Positions 1 to 13,531 of a stretch of 64,000 bases of DNA are shown piece by piece. The notes below the pieces were generated by a model that saw only the letters and a list, made by a program, of their open reading frames with translations, made no database searches and had not been told where the DNA came from. The position numbers were made by a program, and so were the translations under genes. Positions within the stretch are counted from its first letter, which is position 1. Each line of letters starts with the position of its first letter. Origin of the DNA: Balanoglossus misakiensis (taxonomy: Eukaryota; Hemichordata); the NCBI GenBank assembly GCA_040954595.2, contig CM082589.2, positions 2,914,001 to 2,978,000 on the forward strand, in the 5' to 3' direction.

Positions 1-1854
1 TAAGCACGTCAGTATGCCCTGTTGGTTTGAATTCAGCGTTGCTCTCGGACTTAAAATGCATGTCTACGCCAGCAACTGTAAGTGAAGTGAACCTGTTAAT
101 TTCTTCTGAGAGGACTTCAGGAGAGAACTTTGTGAGAAAGCAGCACGCCAGCGTGAACCATCGTCGGGTAGGTGCAGAGAAATTTCCCTACATTTCTGAC
201 AGCAGTTACATCGAGAGGTAGGCGCTAAAATGCTCTTAGTAATCGTCAGGTAATTTTAAATCATGTCATTGTTTACACCGTACCCCATGAAATATGCCGC
301 CGGTTTTCGATTCAGTGAAGATAACACGCCAAAGTATATATTACAGTTTGTAGTTTGCAACTCATTTTCCAGAAATTAGGCACAAAATATGGTCAGCCAA
401 ATATTTGGAATAAATTTTCACCCCGCTAATGAATCGGAAATTAAATCGGACAAAAATTAGGAAGCAAGGTATATATCTGGAAATTGCATCTTCAATGAAA
501 TTTCGAAGCGGGGAAATATCTGCTATTTTGTAGGTTAAATAAGGATGGTGAACACGTGTGAAGATTTGACACTTGAGAGCCTCGTTATGAATAAATGAAT
601 AAATTATCGAGCGATCCTCTGAAAGTGTATGACGTAGCATATTTTGCGCTTCTGAGGTTTTTGTGCGCGGGTTTATTTTGCTGTTTTGGTTCGAAAATGT
701 CTCTCAAACCATTTCTCTCCAAAACATATACCGCCATAGATGAATCGTTGCAGTATGTGCAGCGGACGGTAAAATCTGATTGGCTATTTACTTAATAGGC
801 AATCTCGCTTTTTATGATATTTTATTGTCAACGAAATGATACTTACAACAATTGCGGGTACGATAATTGGACCGATAACTGCAGAAATGAATATACGCAG
901 AGAAAGGTGTTTCCAATACGATAGAGTGACAGTGCTTTTAAGTTTTGACAAAATGCAACTGCCCGAGCCCTTTCTTTGAGATCATGTTTTCTTTGTTTCA
1001 CGAGTAAGATCACTAAATATTAGGTTCTAAAATATATAATATTTGTCGCTTTTAAGTAAATTTTACTAGTACTTCGGTCTTTCCATTATCCATGGTTCTG
1101 TCGTTTGTTGTATAAACAGGGGATTCCCTTTTCCTCGTACGTACTGGCTTATTAAGCATTCTTAAATATGTTTGGCAAAAATATTCCAGGGCTCTTAGTG
1201 AAGATTAAGTTCCAAGCAAAATGTACTTGAAAGATGAGCTTGTAATGGCTGCTCATTTCATTTTATTAATCTGTATATATTTGAAATTATATCCGGTTTT
1301 TATGTTAACGGATTATTGTCGTTTCTATAAGCCTTGTCCATACTCTCAATTACATATCTCGTCTTGGAATTTTCAGACCCATTTTCGACTGTTTCCTTGG
1401 TTTCTGTCACGCTTAAGCCAGCGGTGCCGGGGATTTCAATGAGATTTTGCTCTGCTTTTGGGGCCGAAAATCATTTGGTAATATGCTTACACGAGTTTTA
1501 AAGTCCATAATAAGTTTTAAGACGATCTGCTCACTCAATGGAAGTCAGTCAATGCGACTTACAAGGCAAAATCCACTCATTGTGTGGGTAGAACCAGATA
1601 ACAGGAATGCAAAGTTACACGTTGTGTGAATTGGCTATGCTTTTGTGCTCGCCATCGTTCCACGTTGGTTTAATTATGGGCTTGGCATGGCTAAGGTTGT
1701 TCTTGTGTATTCAAACTGATAGTTTCTCTTGCCACGTGGAAATTAACTGAATGATTGGCGACCCCCTCCTCCCATTTTATTTTGGTCACCGTCGTACAGT
1801 GCATATTAAAGAAACGTTTGTTGTGATTGGTAATGCAACAGGTGATTATCAGAA

Positions 1855-1901
1855 TTGTTGTTGTTTTGTCGTCGTTGTTGTTGTTTTGGCTGTTGTTGTT
1901 G
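1855..1901. repeat. Imperfect (TTG)n microsatellite
   Basis: Runs of ttg interrupted by ttttg, gtcgtcg and ggc. It produces poly-valine or poly-cysteine in short chance frames. Confidence 0.85.
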
Positions 1902-2911
1902 ATATATTCTCATCTTTTGGTCATATGCTTTAATATTTTATATTTTAACAACTACTTTTGTAGATAGAGGTGAACACGCGCTTAAGTTTTTTGGAGAGCG
2001 TAGTCCAGCAGATTAATAGTTTTATATAATTATTTTATTTGAAGTTAGTAATCGACGCCAGTGTGTTGATGCAGAATGTAGCGAGGTCTGTCTTTTGTTG
2101 CCTCTGCCACCCCCGATCTGCCACAGCCCACTGCCCGCCAAAGCAACATCCCTCCCGCCATTGGTACTCTGAGAAATGCCGCACGTAAAGAAGGTCTCCA
2201 CTTGGTGCACTTCACACGATGGGCCGCTGTCGGATTAAGCTACGCTTCTCGCTTTAAGTTTTGCCGCCTTTTCATGTTAATGCTGGAATTCTGCCTGCTG
2301 AGATGGTGACATTGTTATGGGGGCATTAACAAAGGCTTGACTAACGAACGCCCAAGCTGGACTGGTACACCCATAAAAGCTGCCAGAGCCATTCACCACC
2401 GATTTTAATAGTGCCTTTTTACACGCTGGTTTCAGAAAACGGCTTTAGGACCATCCACTTCTGTTACCGGATTGAAACTTTTTATTAATTAGTTATTAAT
2501 AAAAAACCGAGTCTCTAAGAAGGCACACCGACCCATTCATTCCATAAATACTCCCATTGAATCTGTTAATGTAACCAATTTGACTGAAGCAGCGACGCGG
2601 TTAATGCGAAGCACTAGCCCACCAAGAACCCGCCTGATACTTGTTTACGTGTTTTGTTGTACTTTATTCAACGACTATTCAGATCAATATCAAGCGGCCT
2701 TGGAGGTCGTCGTTCAAAGGTAAAAGCCCGCCAAAAAATCCCGTTGAAAGAAATGTAAAACTTTCCTGCGAATTTTCGGCCAACAATCGTTATTCAGGGT
2801 CTATTTATTTTTCTTAATAATAACAACCTTTGTTGGGTTGTTTCAGCTCTTTCGATACTAAAATTCAGAATTTTACTTATTTTTTATTCTCTGAATAGTG
2901 AAAGTGTTCTG

Positions 2912-2924
2912 AGGTCAAAGGTTG
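2912..2924 (+). promoter_or_regulatory. DR1-like nuclear receptor motif
   Basis: AGGTCA-A-AGGTTG: two direct half sites with one-base spacing. The second half has two mismatches. This is the layout bound by RXR, HNF4 and COUP-TF receptors. The assignment rests on the motif only. Confidence 0.25.
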
Positions 2925-3950
2925 GACTGCATAGGCATAAGCAATCAGTCGTTTCTGAAAGCATGGTGGTGTGTAGTTTACGAAAAGCAGTGATCTCAAC
3001 CTATTCATCTCAGTACCTCTTCTCTAAAATAATTGTTCAACAAAAATCTGTCGTTATTCAATTTCTAAGTAAATAACAAATTTTATTTTAGACAAAAATA
3101 ATTACAAATCTATTTGGCGACCCATTACTTAATTTATTTTACACCCCACGTGAATACATGTAAACAGAAGGTCAATCTGAAGGATTCCTGCCTGACGCAT
3201 GTTCAAAGCTTTGGATGAAACAGAAAAAAAAACATTTCAGCCTAACTATAATGTGCCCCATAAATCATACCTCTCAGACGTTTCCTTCTAGCGGCCAAAC
3301 GCGCATTTAAAGAGCAATATCATCTCTTGTCCTGATCAATCAAGTTCACCATTTTTGCGAAAATGAGATGTGTGAAATTTAGGGCTGGAGTTGTAATTGC
3401 ACCTTTTATCAGAAAGATAAGTATACTTTTGAGTTGCCCTGTTTAATAGTCGTTACAAAGAAGTCCAGAGGCAATAAATAAATAGTCAGGCCTTCACATT
3501 TTTAATTCAGCTACGAAAACTAAATTTCTAAAAATAATTTTCTAGATTTCAGCAAAGACGAAGGGCTTCAACGCGTCGTATGAAAACCCACCATTTTTTA
3601 TTTTATTATTTATTTTGTGTGTGTGTATTTTTCAAAGTAAACACCTGCCAAAATAAGGATATATATCTTATGTTCTATGTATATATTTGCCTTTGTTCAA
3701 GGATTGTGTCATCAATATTGATTGTCGTGTGGAGACAAACGCCAACGGCGTAAAAGCTCGTCTTTTGCAGTCTGGGCTTTGTTTCTCGGGGGTGCCTCTG
3801 CCCTGACATTTTATGCAACTGTTCTACATTTTCGAATTTTTTGGTGAATCGCAATGAATTTTTATCAACGATTTTAAATAGATTCCCTCTCGAAGTACTT
3901 GCTAAGCATCGTATCAGCAAGCAACCTTGGTCGGCGAGGAGAAAAAAATC

Positions 3951-4013
3951 GCTTGCCTTTGCCTCAAGGTGGATCGAACCTCTTGTTTTTTATACTAATT
4001 ATCTGCGAGTCCC
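3951..4013 (-). other. tRNA-like fragment with Pol III B-box-like motif
   Basis: On the minus strand, GGTTCGATCC (complement of 3971-3980) resembles the Pol III internal B box. It is preceded by an anticodon-arm-like stretch, but no A box and no cloverleaf can be drawn, and the T stem does not pair. It could be a degraded tRNA-derived SINE tail or chance. Confidence 0.18.
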
Positions 4014-5143
4014 TTGTTAAAAGAAAAGACCATTATTACCAAAAGCAAACATCGCCCTTCACTTGAGAATAGGACATCTTTCAGGGGATGTGTAAAGTGT
4101 AAATTATCAATTTTATTTTTTTTCACAACCGCCTGCGATTAATCTTCCATGCAATAAGTTATCACGTTACTTTCTGAAGCGTCATTTCTTCCTGCACATC
4201 TACCCACCGCTGGTGCTACCTTTCAAAACGAGAATTTTACACAATAAATTGTCGGGGTGCCCTCGCAGGACCCAAGTGTCGTGTCCGAGCAATTCTTATA
4301 AATTCAACCATAAAAAATGACACCTCCGTCTCACTCCCGATCTTCAATTAATTACGTTTTTAGGTTGATAAAATACCCCAAAACTGACAACATGCATAGA
4401 TGTGTCTCTTGACGACGAAAGCCATTTTTGCTGATGACTCTAGTCCCCCCGGACATCCGCAGACGATCTCATAATATATTGTCATTTTTCCTGTAATATT
4501 TCTGTATTTTTATCGCCTATCCCGCCAATAGTACTTCTTTGAGGGTCAAAGTTTCAAGCTTTATTTTTTCCGGAAAACCAGTGCGGACGCTTGAACTTTT
4601 CGTTCTTTGTGTAAAATGACAGACAGCCTCAGGGTACCGATTTATAGCTTGTCTGTCCCCTTTTCTATACCAAGTATACCCCTTTTTTCAATTTTACCGT
4701 GGACTTAGTTTCATTGCCTCTGCACGCTAGCAATTCCCGTGGTCCCCATGCACCAAGTCACAGTCACGACCGCGAATTTTCCCCCGTTATCCCCCTCCCC
4801 CAAATTCTGTGATTGTATTTGTAGCTTCGGCGTGTTAAGGGGCAGTGTGAAGGCTATTATGCCCGCCACAATGGAAAGCTTGGTGTAATGGCTTTTTCAT
4901 GGAGTGACTGCCAGGCACAACGTCTTCTGCTATTGTGACATGACAACTCACAAAAACCAACGCAAGGCTTTGCCTAGTAACAGGTGTGAGAAGAGTCGGG
5001 CCACTTTACGTCCAATGATTGTCGTTCACTCCGGTGATTTGTGAGCCGTTCTCACACGCGACAATTTAAACGATCTACCCAAATGTTGTCGCTTTTGGCT
5101 TAATGGTTCCGTTTACCTTGCCTTTAAGATTATGTCACTGACT

Positions 5144-5180
5144 CCCCCCCCCCCCCTCTCTCTCTCTCCCTCTCTCCCCC
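5144..5180 (+). repeat. C13 run followed by (TC)n tract
   Basis: Thirteen C (5144-5156) and then a CT-rich pyrimidine tract on the gene's sense strand. Confidence 0.95.
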
Positions 5181-8100
5181 AGTCTCCCTCACTACTTTAA
5201 ACGCACCAAATTTTTCAAACGTGTGTCAATTGGAATTCTCTAACGATATGACTATTTTAAATATTTGCTCAGGGCTAAGCAGTCGGCGTTTAAGGACAGC
5301 AATCCCAGTGCTTAATGCTATTGTCCTCTAAGTATTTCAGTTTCTAGAAGAGACATATAATGTCTTCTTAAAATGTATGTACGTGTACTTGTAATTTTAT
5401 AATATTTATTTCTAATTATTTCCCAGTAATCTTGTGGATATATCATTCTATACTATTCGCATCCCAGCATTCACAGGGAATTTTTTGGCCATAAATAAAA
5501 TTCCCTCCAAATTACTATGTTTATTCTTCTGCTAATGGATATATGCTCTTCAATTTGGTCGCGCTATGCTAAGGACTTCGATGCAACTACGTCACAAGCG
5601 TCTCGCCTGTTGCCAACATTTCGACATGTTAATCAGGTCTGAGACAGCGACGGTTGTGTGTGTTTCCTTATTGTGAAAGTGGTTCTTAAAACCAAGCAGG
5701 CATTAATAGCGCTGTGACTTCCAGGTGAAGGCAGCAGAAATGCAGGCGAGGCGATGATAGAAGTGCCCGGATGTCATTGGACACGGGTTCAGACGACATT
5801 GCTCCACTCGGTGATGATCAGTGCCACTTAAAACAAAGCAGAAATTACGCTATCGATATTTTCGTTTTACTCAGTGCAGCATCCTGACATATGCATCACT
5901 CCAACGCAAATATCCCCGCAATATTTCTCCGTCTGCACACAAAAAACCTGTCCTCACGCATGCGCACCAGTAAAGTTGGACGCCGCTGTTTTGCACGTAT
6001 GTGTGTGTTGACTTAGACAAACGAGTATTGTGCAAACGACAATATTACAGAATAGGCACTTCAGTTCTATCATATTGTCAGTCGGTAAAATCGTTGACAA
6101 AATACAGGCGTCTAAGTGGATTATTTTTCCAGAGATATTTCGTCGTTCAGCGCAACAGATGTACTCGCTTGTTAATGCTTCCCGTTGTCGTCCCTGCATG
6201 ATTTCCAAACTGCCTTAGCTCGCTCTCTCGTCGTCTGCTCCCGACCCCTTTTTCAAAAAAAAAAGAATATCCACAAATCCGTGCGCATTTAATTTCTTAA
6301 ACAGTTGATATAATATCTGTTCAAAATGTCACGGTCGCTTTGTTTTAATCTCGCCGAGTGAATGCCAATGAAAGCAAAAGTTCAAAGACGGCCCCATTTA
6401 TCTTAAAAACCACTTTGTGAGGAAATCCCGATTAGAGCAGAGGAGGATAAACGTCAAATTTGGAGGGAAAAAATAACGACAGAACAAAATAATAGAAGAA
6501 GCAGTTGATTGCATCGGAAAATAGGTTGATACAAACTCACCTCTTAAAATTCCCCTTTTCTTTTTATATCCTCTTCATTGGTATCGACTTTGATATTTTT
6601 ATGAAGTTTTAGTGTGTATGAAAGAGCAATTAATTGCAAATTGAGAGACACGGCGTTGCCATGGCAACTGCTGATTTATATCTGCCCCGATGCCTTAAAT
6701 TTATGACAGTGTTTCGTTTGGACCTGCGGAGTTTCACCTGTGCGCGATTCACTTTACTTCGCCTAAAGCCATCAGCTGTAGCGTTTGACAGATACCTGTG
6801 CCCGGAACGCCCGCACAACTAAAACGAAAACAAGTTGTCGTCTGCCACTCTCCCCGCCATTTTCTACGCCAGACTTTTTTCCCCTCAACGTTTGCGAGAT
6901 GCGTCTTTATCTCCAGTCGGTGAATGGATGAAATGACTAATCAACCACACACGGATACTTCGATACGCTACGAAAAGCACAAATTAGGTGTTTTATCAAA
7001 AAAATAAGTCTTTTTATCAAAATTTGCCCTGATAAACGTCATCCAATGCAGGGATGTTCTGCGCCCATACAGATGTAATCCCCAATTTTCGATAGCATTT
7101 ACTTAATCATTCGCTTTCGTTTTCACCTGCTAATGTCCATTCCCAAATCTTATCTTCTAATAGAACTTGGTCGGCTCTGTTTGAAGCCGACAGATTACAC
7201 AAACCCATCCAACCAATCTCGTTTTATTCTTGTACGGTTGTAATCCGTTACCTCTGAGAAAAGTTTTTCTTAAGTGGGGGAAACTGTTAAAAATCGCCGT
7301 AGGACAAGCGAACGGTCGAGATAACTTAATGTACACTTTATCTCGACGCGTACACCGCGAAGTGTTGGGCGAATTTGGCGGTGTGTGATACCCTCCTTCA
7401 GGGGGAAACTATGAATTTTTCATCGAATCGCCGAGGAAGCATAACAACAACAAAAAAAAGCTCCCTTGGTGGTGCCGCGTCTTCGAAGATCAAATCTGAG
7501 GTGGCGAGATCGAGAACCCCCGAATTTCATTTCGGAATGCGATTGCGATCTAAACTGCGGAGTGCGTGGTCGTTTCATCTTGCAATCTCCCCGAACTTAA
7601 CACGAGATTTATCACACGAGAGAACGCCGACGTAGCGCCTCGCACGGATGAGAGGACAGCCAAATTTGGTCGTTGCTTATCAGAACAAAGAGATGGACAA
7701 GAGTCTTGATTAAAACGTACTTTGCACCTGGTTTAGCCGAGCTGAAGACAAAAAGTGGACCCTCATCGATATAATGAGTGTGTTTATATGATATTTTAAT
7801 TTCCGAATTTATTTCGCCCAAACCAGATTAATTTGCCTGACATAGTGAGACTTTCGGCGCAAACAAAAGTAGGCGATCGGCGAGCTTGTTTCTGAAGTAC
7901 TAGTGCATCTTCGCTGCATTTGAAACCGCCGAAAACAACACATCCCACTTCATTATACGTTTGATTTTTTTTCTCTCCATTTCTTCTTTGTAACCCTGGC
8001 TTGAAAGCCATGATCTGTCCGCATTTTCCGGGGTGCCGGCTCGACATCTTTGTCAGGTTTTTTTTTTAATTCGCCTCGGTTGCATCGGTAGGTCTTTGAA

Positions 8101-9998
8101 GTTGAGCTCGGAGGATTTTTTTTCACCATTTCACTGAAATCAAAACCCGTGCGTTTTTTATCCACCACTATAAGCGCTTTGATCACGCCACGACTAATGA
8201 CTCCTTGCCTCACTCCAACGCTTTCCGTCCCATTTTTATCCGCGCTGCACCTTTGTCATAATTTCCTTGCAAAAAAAAATTGATTTTATTTTTCCCCCTG
8301 AACCGACTACCTGCTTAGTTTTTCATTATCGGCCTCCCTATCTGCATTTCTCCCCTGATTTCCGGCTTTGACAAGACAGAACCAGCATTTCGATATGAAA
8401 CGATTTGTTACCTATCAGTAATGCACATCTCACGCCATGTATCGGGGCCCACTGAGACCCAGTTTTCCCCCCTTTTCGCTACGCTCACTCCTAATTCCGC
8501 CTTACATTAGGGAGCCCTTTCCCAGCGTTTGATTGGAACGGCAGTCTTTTGTCGATATCTTAGTCTTAATGCAGAGAGGGGGAGATCAAAATTGTGGAGT
8601 GACTGTGCGAGACTGAAGTTTGTACTTAGTTGGCCCCTGAGCAGACTCGAATGCGCACCCTGGCCAGACATTTGCATGCCCCTTTTCATTTTAAGTGATG
8701 CTATATTTTCAACATATTTCCGCCCGCGAATGCAACGCTCTCAAACGTCCTCAGACTCTAGTCTTGACAACGCCCTGTGCTTCATCCCTGCATCGAGAAA
8801 CCTGGGACTTCTTTTGCGCATAATAAAAACCGCATCTTATAAGCGAACTCGGATGTGACTCAGATCACTTGGTCGGAAGAAGTGACTCGGGGGCACACTA
8901 TTCGGGCTGCGGCATCCTTCTGCAGTTCCTTGTGCATCCGTGTTGACTTAGAGGTCCGCCCAAACAAAGAAATTATCGACAGTCGACTGTTGTCGGCTTC
9001 GCCAACAGGGAAGAGAGCGTGTACTCCAATCAGGGCTTGCAAATAACACGGAGCGGTTTAAAAGCAGAGGTGTGACTACGGCTGGATTCCGCGCTTGTCC
9101 ATTTCCTTAGTGTGATTTTTTTTATCTCGCGAGGAAGGCCGGGGTTGTAGCTTGCAAATAATGTCACGGAAGTGCAATCTTCTTTTTTTCTCTACACGGC
9201 AAAAATACGACACCATTGCCTGTTTCTGCTCTTTCTCTCTGCGTTCATTTCACATCAACGGCGTCTGTTTCCTGGCTTCTGAAACGGAGCGTGCAAATGT
9301 CATGGAAACGAAGGGTCTGGTAATCTCAAAAGATAAAAGGAAAGATTTCTGAATATGATGAAAAAGCTGGCAGGTTTTTTCTCGGGTACAATTGTTATGA
9401 GTCAGCACAGGCTAGTAAAATGTGAGATACTAAACAAAATTGTACGTTGGACTAGCTAGAACTATTAAAAATGATCACTTTGGACAACTATTACCAAATA
9501 GATATAAATAATAGTCTATCAGCTTTTATGTTTATTGTCGATAATTGATGCTTTTCGGGGAAAATAAAAGTGTCACTTGGTCCCGGCAAATATTAAGTCG
9601 GTGTTTTCGCCTTAGATCTATGGATGAATGTGCGTGCCTAGGCAAGGGCCGAGGAAGCCGACGCGAGGAAATCTAAGCTGGATAAACGGTCTTGTCTGGT
9701 GTATATGGGATCATTCCTATTGGGAGAAATCCAAGACAGCGAAATCAAAAGTCGGGGAAGGAGAATGGTTGGAAATTGAAAATTTAATAGCCGTGTTTTT
9801 ATTGAAATTGAGACGTTTGCAGAGATTCGCTGGGCGATAGGGTCCGCCGCTGTAATAGAAGTTCATAGGCAAAGTTCGCGTGCGCTGAAAACCAAGCCTC
9901 TCACGGCGAGGCTGCTTGCAACTTAAGTAACAGTTTCTTTTTAAAATGTATATCCTTGAGTTGTCCGCGGAGTGCTTGGCGGAGGTTGCCGCGGTGGC

Positions 9999-10012
9999 TG
10001 ACGTCACGTGAC
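9999..10012 (+). promoter_or_regulatory. CRE and E-box composite
   Basis: TGACGTCACGTGAC overlaps a perfect cAMP-response element (TGACGTCA, 9999-10006) with a CACGTG E-box (10004-10009). Known binders are bZIP (CREB/ATF) and bHLH factors. It sits 1.75 kb upstream of the first AP-2 exon seen. Functional use is inference. Confidence 0.3.
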
Positions 10013-11755
10013 ACCCAACCGCCTGTCCAGTCGGTGTGCACGCTCTCCCAGGGTGCATCTTCTGACAGTGGCGGCGTGCATGTTTGCGAGCGTGTGCGCA
10101 AAACAAAACAAAACAAAGCAAAACAGCTGGGATGTAGAGCAAAAGTTTAACTCGCCATGTGAGAATGACAGTATGTATTTAGACAAGAATAAAACTCAAA
10201 GGGAACAATTGTGTAGTCCAGACCAGTCTTCAGACACTAGCCTGTATTTCTAAACCTTTTGCGCTAAATGTATTACTTTTTGACGACAAAACCAATGTGC
10301 TAATGTAATGTATATTTTTATCCCCGAAATAAAACAAGGGGATATTTTTTTTTTCTTTGAGTTTAATAATCGACACTGCTGGGGTTGATAACCACAATAT
10401 TGAAACCAACAAATCAAGAAGCGGTCTTCTTAATTAGGAGAAAAAAATCGCGTGCGCGTTAAACAAATTATAGAGCGGATAACTATGAAAAAACAGTATA
10501 GACAAGGCGGTGGGGTTATATGTAAGGATTGCGTGCATCTTCGAATAAGGGAACGCCATGGAGATGAAACAGCCAGTGAATTTTATTTTCATTTTTTTCT
10601 GAAACGTTGGTGGGCTTGATGAACGCCTGGAGCAAGCTCACAACACGAAACTCAGAAGCCATGAATGAGTGTCGCCTTTGTGTCAGACTTACCGCCAACT
10701 TTAGTGGCAACTAGAAAAAAACGAGGCATATTTTGGGGTTAAAAGCAAAAACACACCGTTTTTTTTCCGCGCGTCGGGCATTTTTTCGGTAAAAATGGAC
10801 AGTCCTGTAACGAAAAAAATATTGAAGGATGAAAAAATCGTGTTAGGTTTTTTTTCTCTCTGAGAAAAATTAATGGTATGACAAAGGCGTGTGAACATAG
10901 AAAGCTGTGATATAAAATATCACAACATTGGAGTCAAACAAAAAAGTCACGTGACTTCAAGGTTAAAAAACAATCACAACCGAAACCGAGTTTTTGACTG
11001 CATTTTGGTTCTTTTTATAAATGTGATATAAAATTTTATAATCTGAGTTGAAAAAGGAAATCACATTGGCCTAAAGTATTCAAATTCGAGGACAGGTCTG
11101 CCTTGAAAAAGAATCCGTGCGTTATGTCGAATCGACCACATGTTCGATGACACTGTTTCGGATTCATATTTTAAGAGCTATAATCTGGGCAAATACGGCA
11201 GTAAATTCCCGCCATAAAATACACCAAAGTGGGCTCACCCGGTTTTCCATAAGCCCAGTGTGTTTTCCTCGCGTTTTGTGGAATTTTCGTTTGTTTTTGA
11301 AAAGCGCGCAATTTCCCGAGGAAACCCTTGTCTATATATAACAACTGTTCGGGTCCAAGCGTTCCACTGCGTACGGCTTCTGTCATTTTGAAATCAACCG
11401 TTGTCTATCTCCTTTGACTTTTTTTTCAGAACAAATTCCAATATCAATTTCCTTAAAGTGCCTCTGAATATTTCCCAGAATAATTCCATTTTCCACGGCA
11501 ATTATGAGACACACAAAGTGGGCCAATTTTATTAATTTCAAAACCAACATTTCCAAAGCTCACTGAGCATATTGGTCGCTGTGTTTGAAATGCTTTACAG
11601 GCGAGGATTTCTTGAAGATCGATTCTATACAGCGCAATTAATGAATACCATAATTTAGATATTGCGTTTTTTTATCATAGAAATTAAAGAAAGAAATCGG
11701 AGACTGAATAATGTATATTATTTTAATTTAACGAAATTCAATTTTCTCTTTGCAG

Positions 11756-11960
11756 CGGGTATCAGGCCGAAGAACGACAACAGCAAAGACGGTTTGGTTT
11801 CTGGTCTTGCGTCGCCAACCGATGTGTTCTGCTCCGTGCCTGGTCGTCTCTCGTTGCTCAGTTCCACGTCGAAATACAAAGTCACGGTCGCCGAGGTTCA
11901 ACGCCGTCTTTCACCGCCGGAATGTCTCAACGCGTCCCTGCTTGGAGGCGTTCTAAGAAG
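11756..11960 (+). CDS. TFAP2: AP-2 transcription factor, exon with AP-2 signature and start of basic region
   Basis: AP-2 factors bind GCCNNNGGC-type sites as dimers in the nucleus and direct ectoderm, neural crest and nephric development in animals. This exon encodes 67 full codons. It opens with a variable linker containing KDGLVSGL and then the family's most conserved block: [20 protein letters not shown], followed by [20 protein letters not shown] and GGVLRR. That block matches vertebrate AP-2 almost residue for residue and corresponds to vertebrate exon 4. The acceptor is tttgcag before 11756 and the donor AG|gtcagt after 11960. The exon enters in phase 1 and leaves in phase 2 (AG carried into the next exon), which fits the neighbour exactly. 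Reading on past the donor stays open for only about 30 codons and loses all similarity. The match to the family is seen directly; which paralogue it is cannot be told. Confidence 0.97.
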
Positions 11961-13498
11961 GTCAGTGGAAGGGGCTACAAACGGCCTCCCTTTTTCTTGT
12001 TGCTGTTCCCCCGAATTCTATAGGGTGGGAGGTGTGGATGGCGAGTGAATAAAAAATGTGTTCCGTTGTTACCGCCGGTCGATACGTTACATTCGTCATC
12101 AGCTCGGAGACATCACAAAGACCACAAAATCCCTCGGTTTTGTTTCAATATCGATTGCATAAACGCTTTCCCAGCCTTTTGCACACAAAGTCTGTCCTGT
12201 CTTACTCTGAAGCTACCAAGTGAACTAAAAGGGCAAACACGTCTCCAAATATCGAACATTTACTATTTTGCTCTGATAAGGTGTATATAGAAAACATCCA
12301 AGTTCTAACCGTGAGCATATATGTGCAATAACTTTGTAGAGGCTATCAACAATCAAACTCAAATCTTATGACATCTAACTTGTCATGAAATCGCTCGTGT
12401 TTAGGTCGCGTCGTAGATTTCTGAACACAAAGTCTAATCGCGACTTCTTCGCCAAATAAGTCGTTCATACCAAAGACCAGAGACACTGTATATGAACTCA
12501 TACACCCCCTCTCCATAATATATTTTTCAAAGTCAGATCAGAGGCTTTAATGACAATGTATATTTTCACATTTCAACACAAATTCGTTTTTTTTTAAGAA
12601 ACGAAATTGAGAGGCTTGTAAAGTCTAGTTAGCTCTTGTCAGCAAAACCGACAATATCCGCATAATCTTGAATGACAAAAATGTATATAGGCTGTCAGTT
12701 TTGGCGGGTTTTGGCAGACGTCAAAAATGTTCTGTTCTCCGGCACATGTGTATGTCCAAGTCAGACATCATTGTTTCCAAATCTATCACATTCCAGGCCA
12801 TTCATCCATCTTGGTTTCAAATGTCACACTTTTCTATGCATCGCTGTTTAATATACTTTCTCAATCCCTTTATATGATGTTGTTGTGTACGGAGACAAGG
12901 TCCGCTTTTGTGCCCCTCTCGCCAGTTTATTGTTTTTGAGTTGCCCCACTCGGCTGTCATTATTCTTCCCCCCGTGCCATTATCGTCTGCTCTCTACACA
13001 CGCCCCATGTCTGTCGACTTGTACCTCGGTCACGTGGCTTTTTGGTGGTGTTCTTTCACTTTGTGTCGTTCAGTGTGTGACTCTGTCTGTCTTGGTGTGT
13101 AGTCTGTGCAGCGTTGTAATTAGAAAGAAAGGATTGGGAGAAAAATGCCGTATGTTTGAGCCCACCGACGGAAGTACCATATTTGTGTGGCTCTAATCCC
13201 AAATCACGACCGCAATGTTTTCTACCACGATTAAGCTCTTTGCCAACTGTTCACGCAATGATTGCTTAATCTCAAGATTATATTATTTCAAATTTATATT
13301 ATTTCTCAAAGTTGGTATTTATTTTGGAACCGCGAAAGACTTTTAGGGGGAAAATAAAAGCGCTATTTGTGAGGGACCATGTCTAGTGAAGTAAACACAA
13401 GCTTGCCAGAGTGCTGATGCGTTCTGATTGCAGTTGAGGCCGGCGGCGATTTTCTTACGCGCGTCCAACCAAGGCAACATCAAACCTTCCCTGTGCGG

Positions 13499-13531
13499 GG
13501 TCAAAGGCAGCAAAGGTTATAGCCTTTGACC
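13499..13531. repeat. Inverted repeat with GGTCAAAGGC arms
   Basis: GGTCAAAGGC at 13499-13508 is mirrored by GCCTTTGACC at 13522-13531 with a 13-base spacer. A second AAAGG inside the spacer pairs with the same right arm. The arms contain nuclear-receptor half sites (GGTCA) and a TCF/LEF-like core (TCAAAG). It could be a regulatory element or an RNA hairpin. Confidence 0.6.

Larger units (their letters stand above)
1..11755 (+). other. Upstream intronic sequence of the AP-2 gene; no exon recognised
   Basis: This stretch ends in a good acceptor (pyrimidine-rich tract and tttgcag at 11749-11755) in front of the first recognisable AP-2 exon. I looked for the vertebrate-type exon 2 (proline- and tyrosine-rich activation domain with a PPxY motif) and the short exon 3, and found neither, so this is probably intron with the 5' exons further left. 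An alternative first exon inside it cannot be excluded. It holds a TTG-rich repeat near 1855, a DR1-like motif at 2912, a C13/CT tract at 5144 and a CRE/E-box composite at 9999. The remainder is unremarkable AT-rich DNA with scattered short frames in all six phases. Confidence 0.75.

Noticed and set aside
2102-2173. Candidate for the missing short AP-2 exon (open stretch between a cag and a gtctcc)
   Set aside because: The frame that leaves in the right phase gives no similarity to the conserved DQ.VIKK motif of that exon, and the donor is weak.
2661-2720. Another exon-like stretch, cag|atcaat... caaag|gtaaaa
   Set aside because: Neither open frame resembles AP-2; the only shared feature is a three-residue INI match.
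3951-4013. A functional tRNA gene on the minus strand
   Set aside because: Only the B-box-like stretch is present. The T stem does not pair and no acceptor or D arm can be built.
7375-7635. 86-codon frame starting MAVCDTLLQGETMNFSSN
   Set aside because: Considered as a possible upstream AP-2 exon, but it has no AP-2 similarity, no proline/tyrosine-rich segment and no fitting donor.
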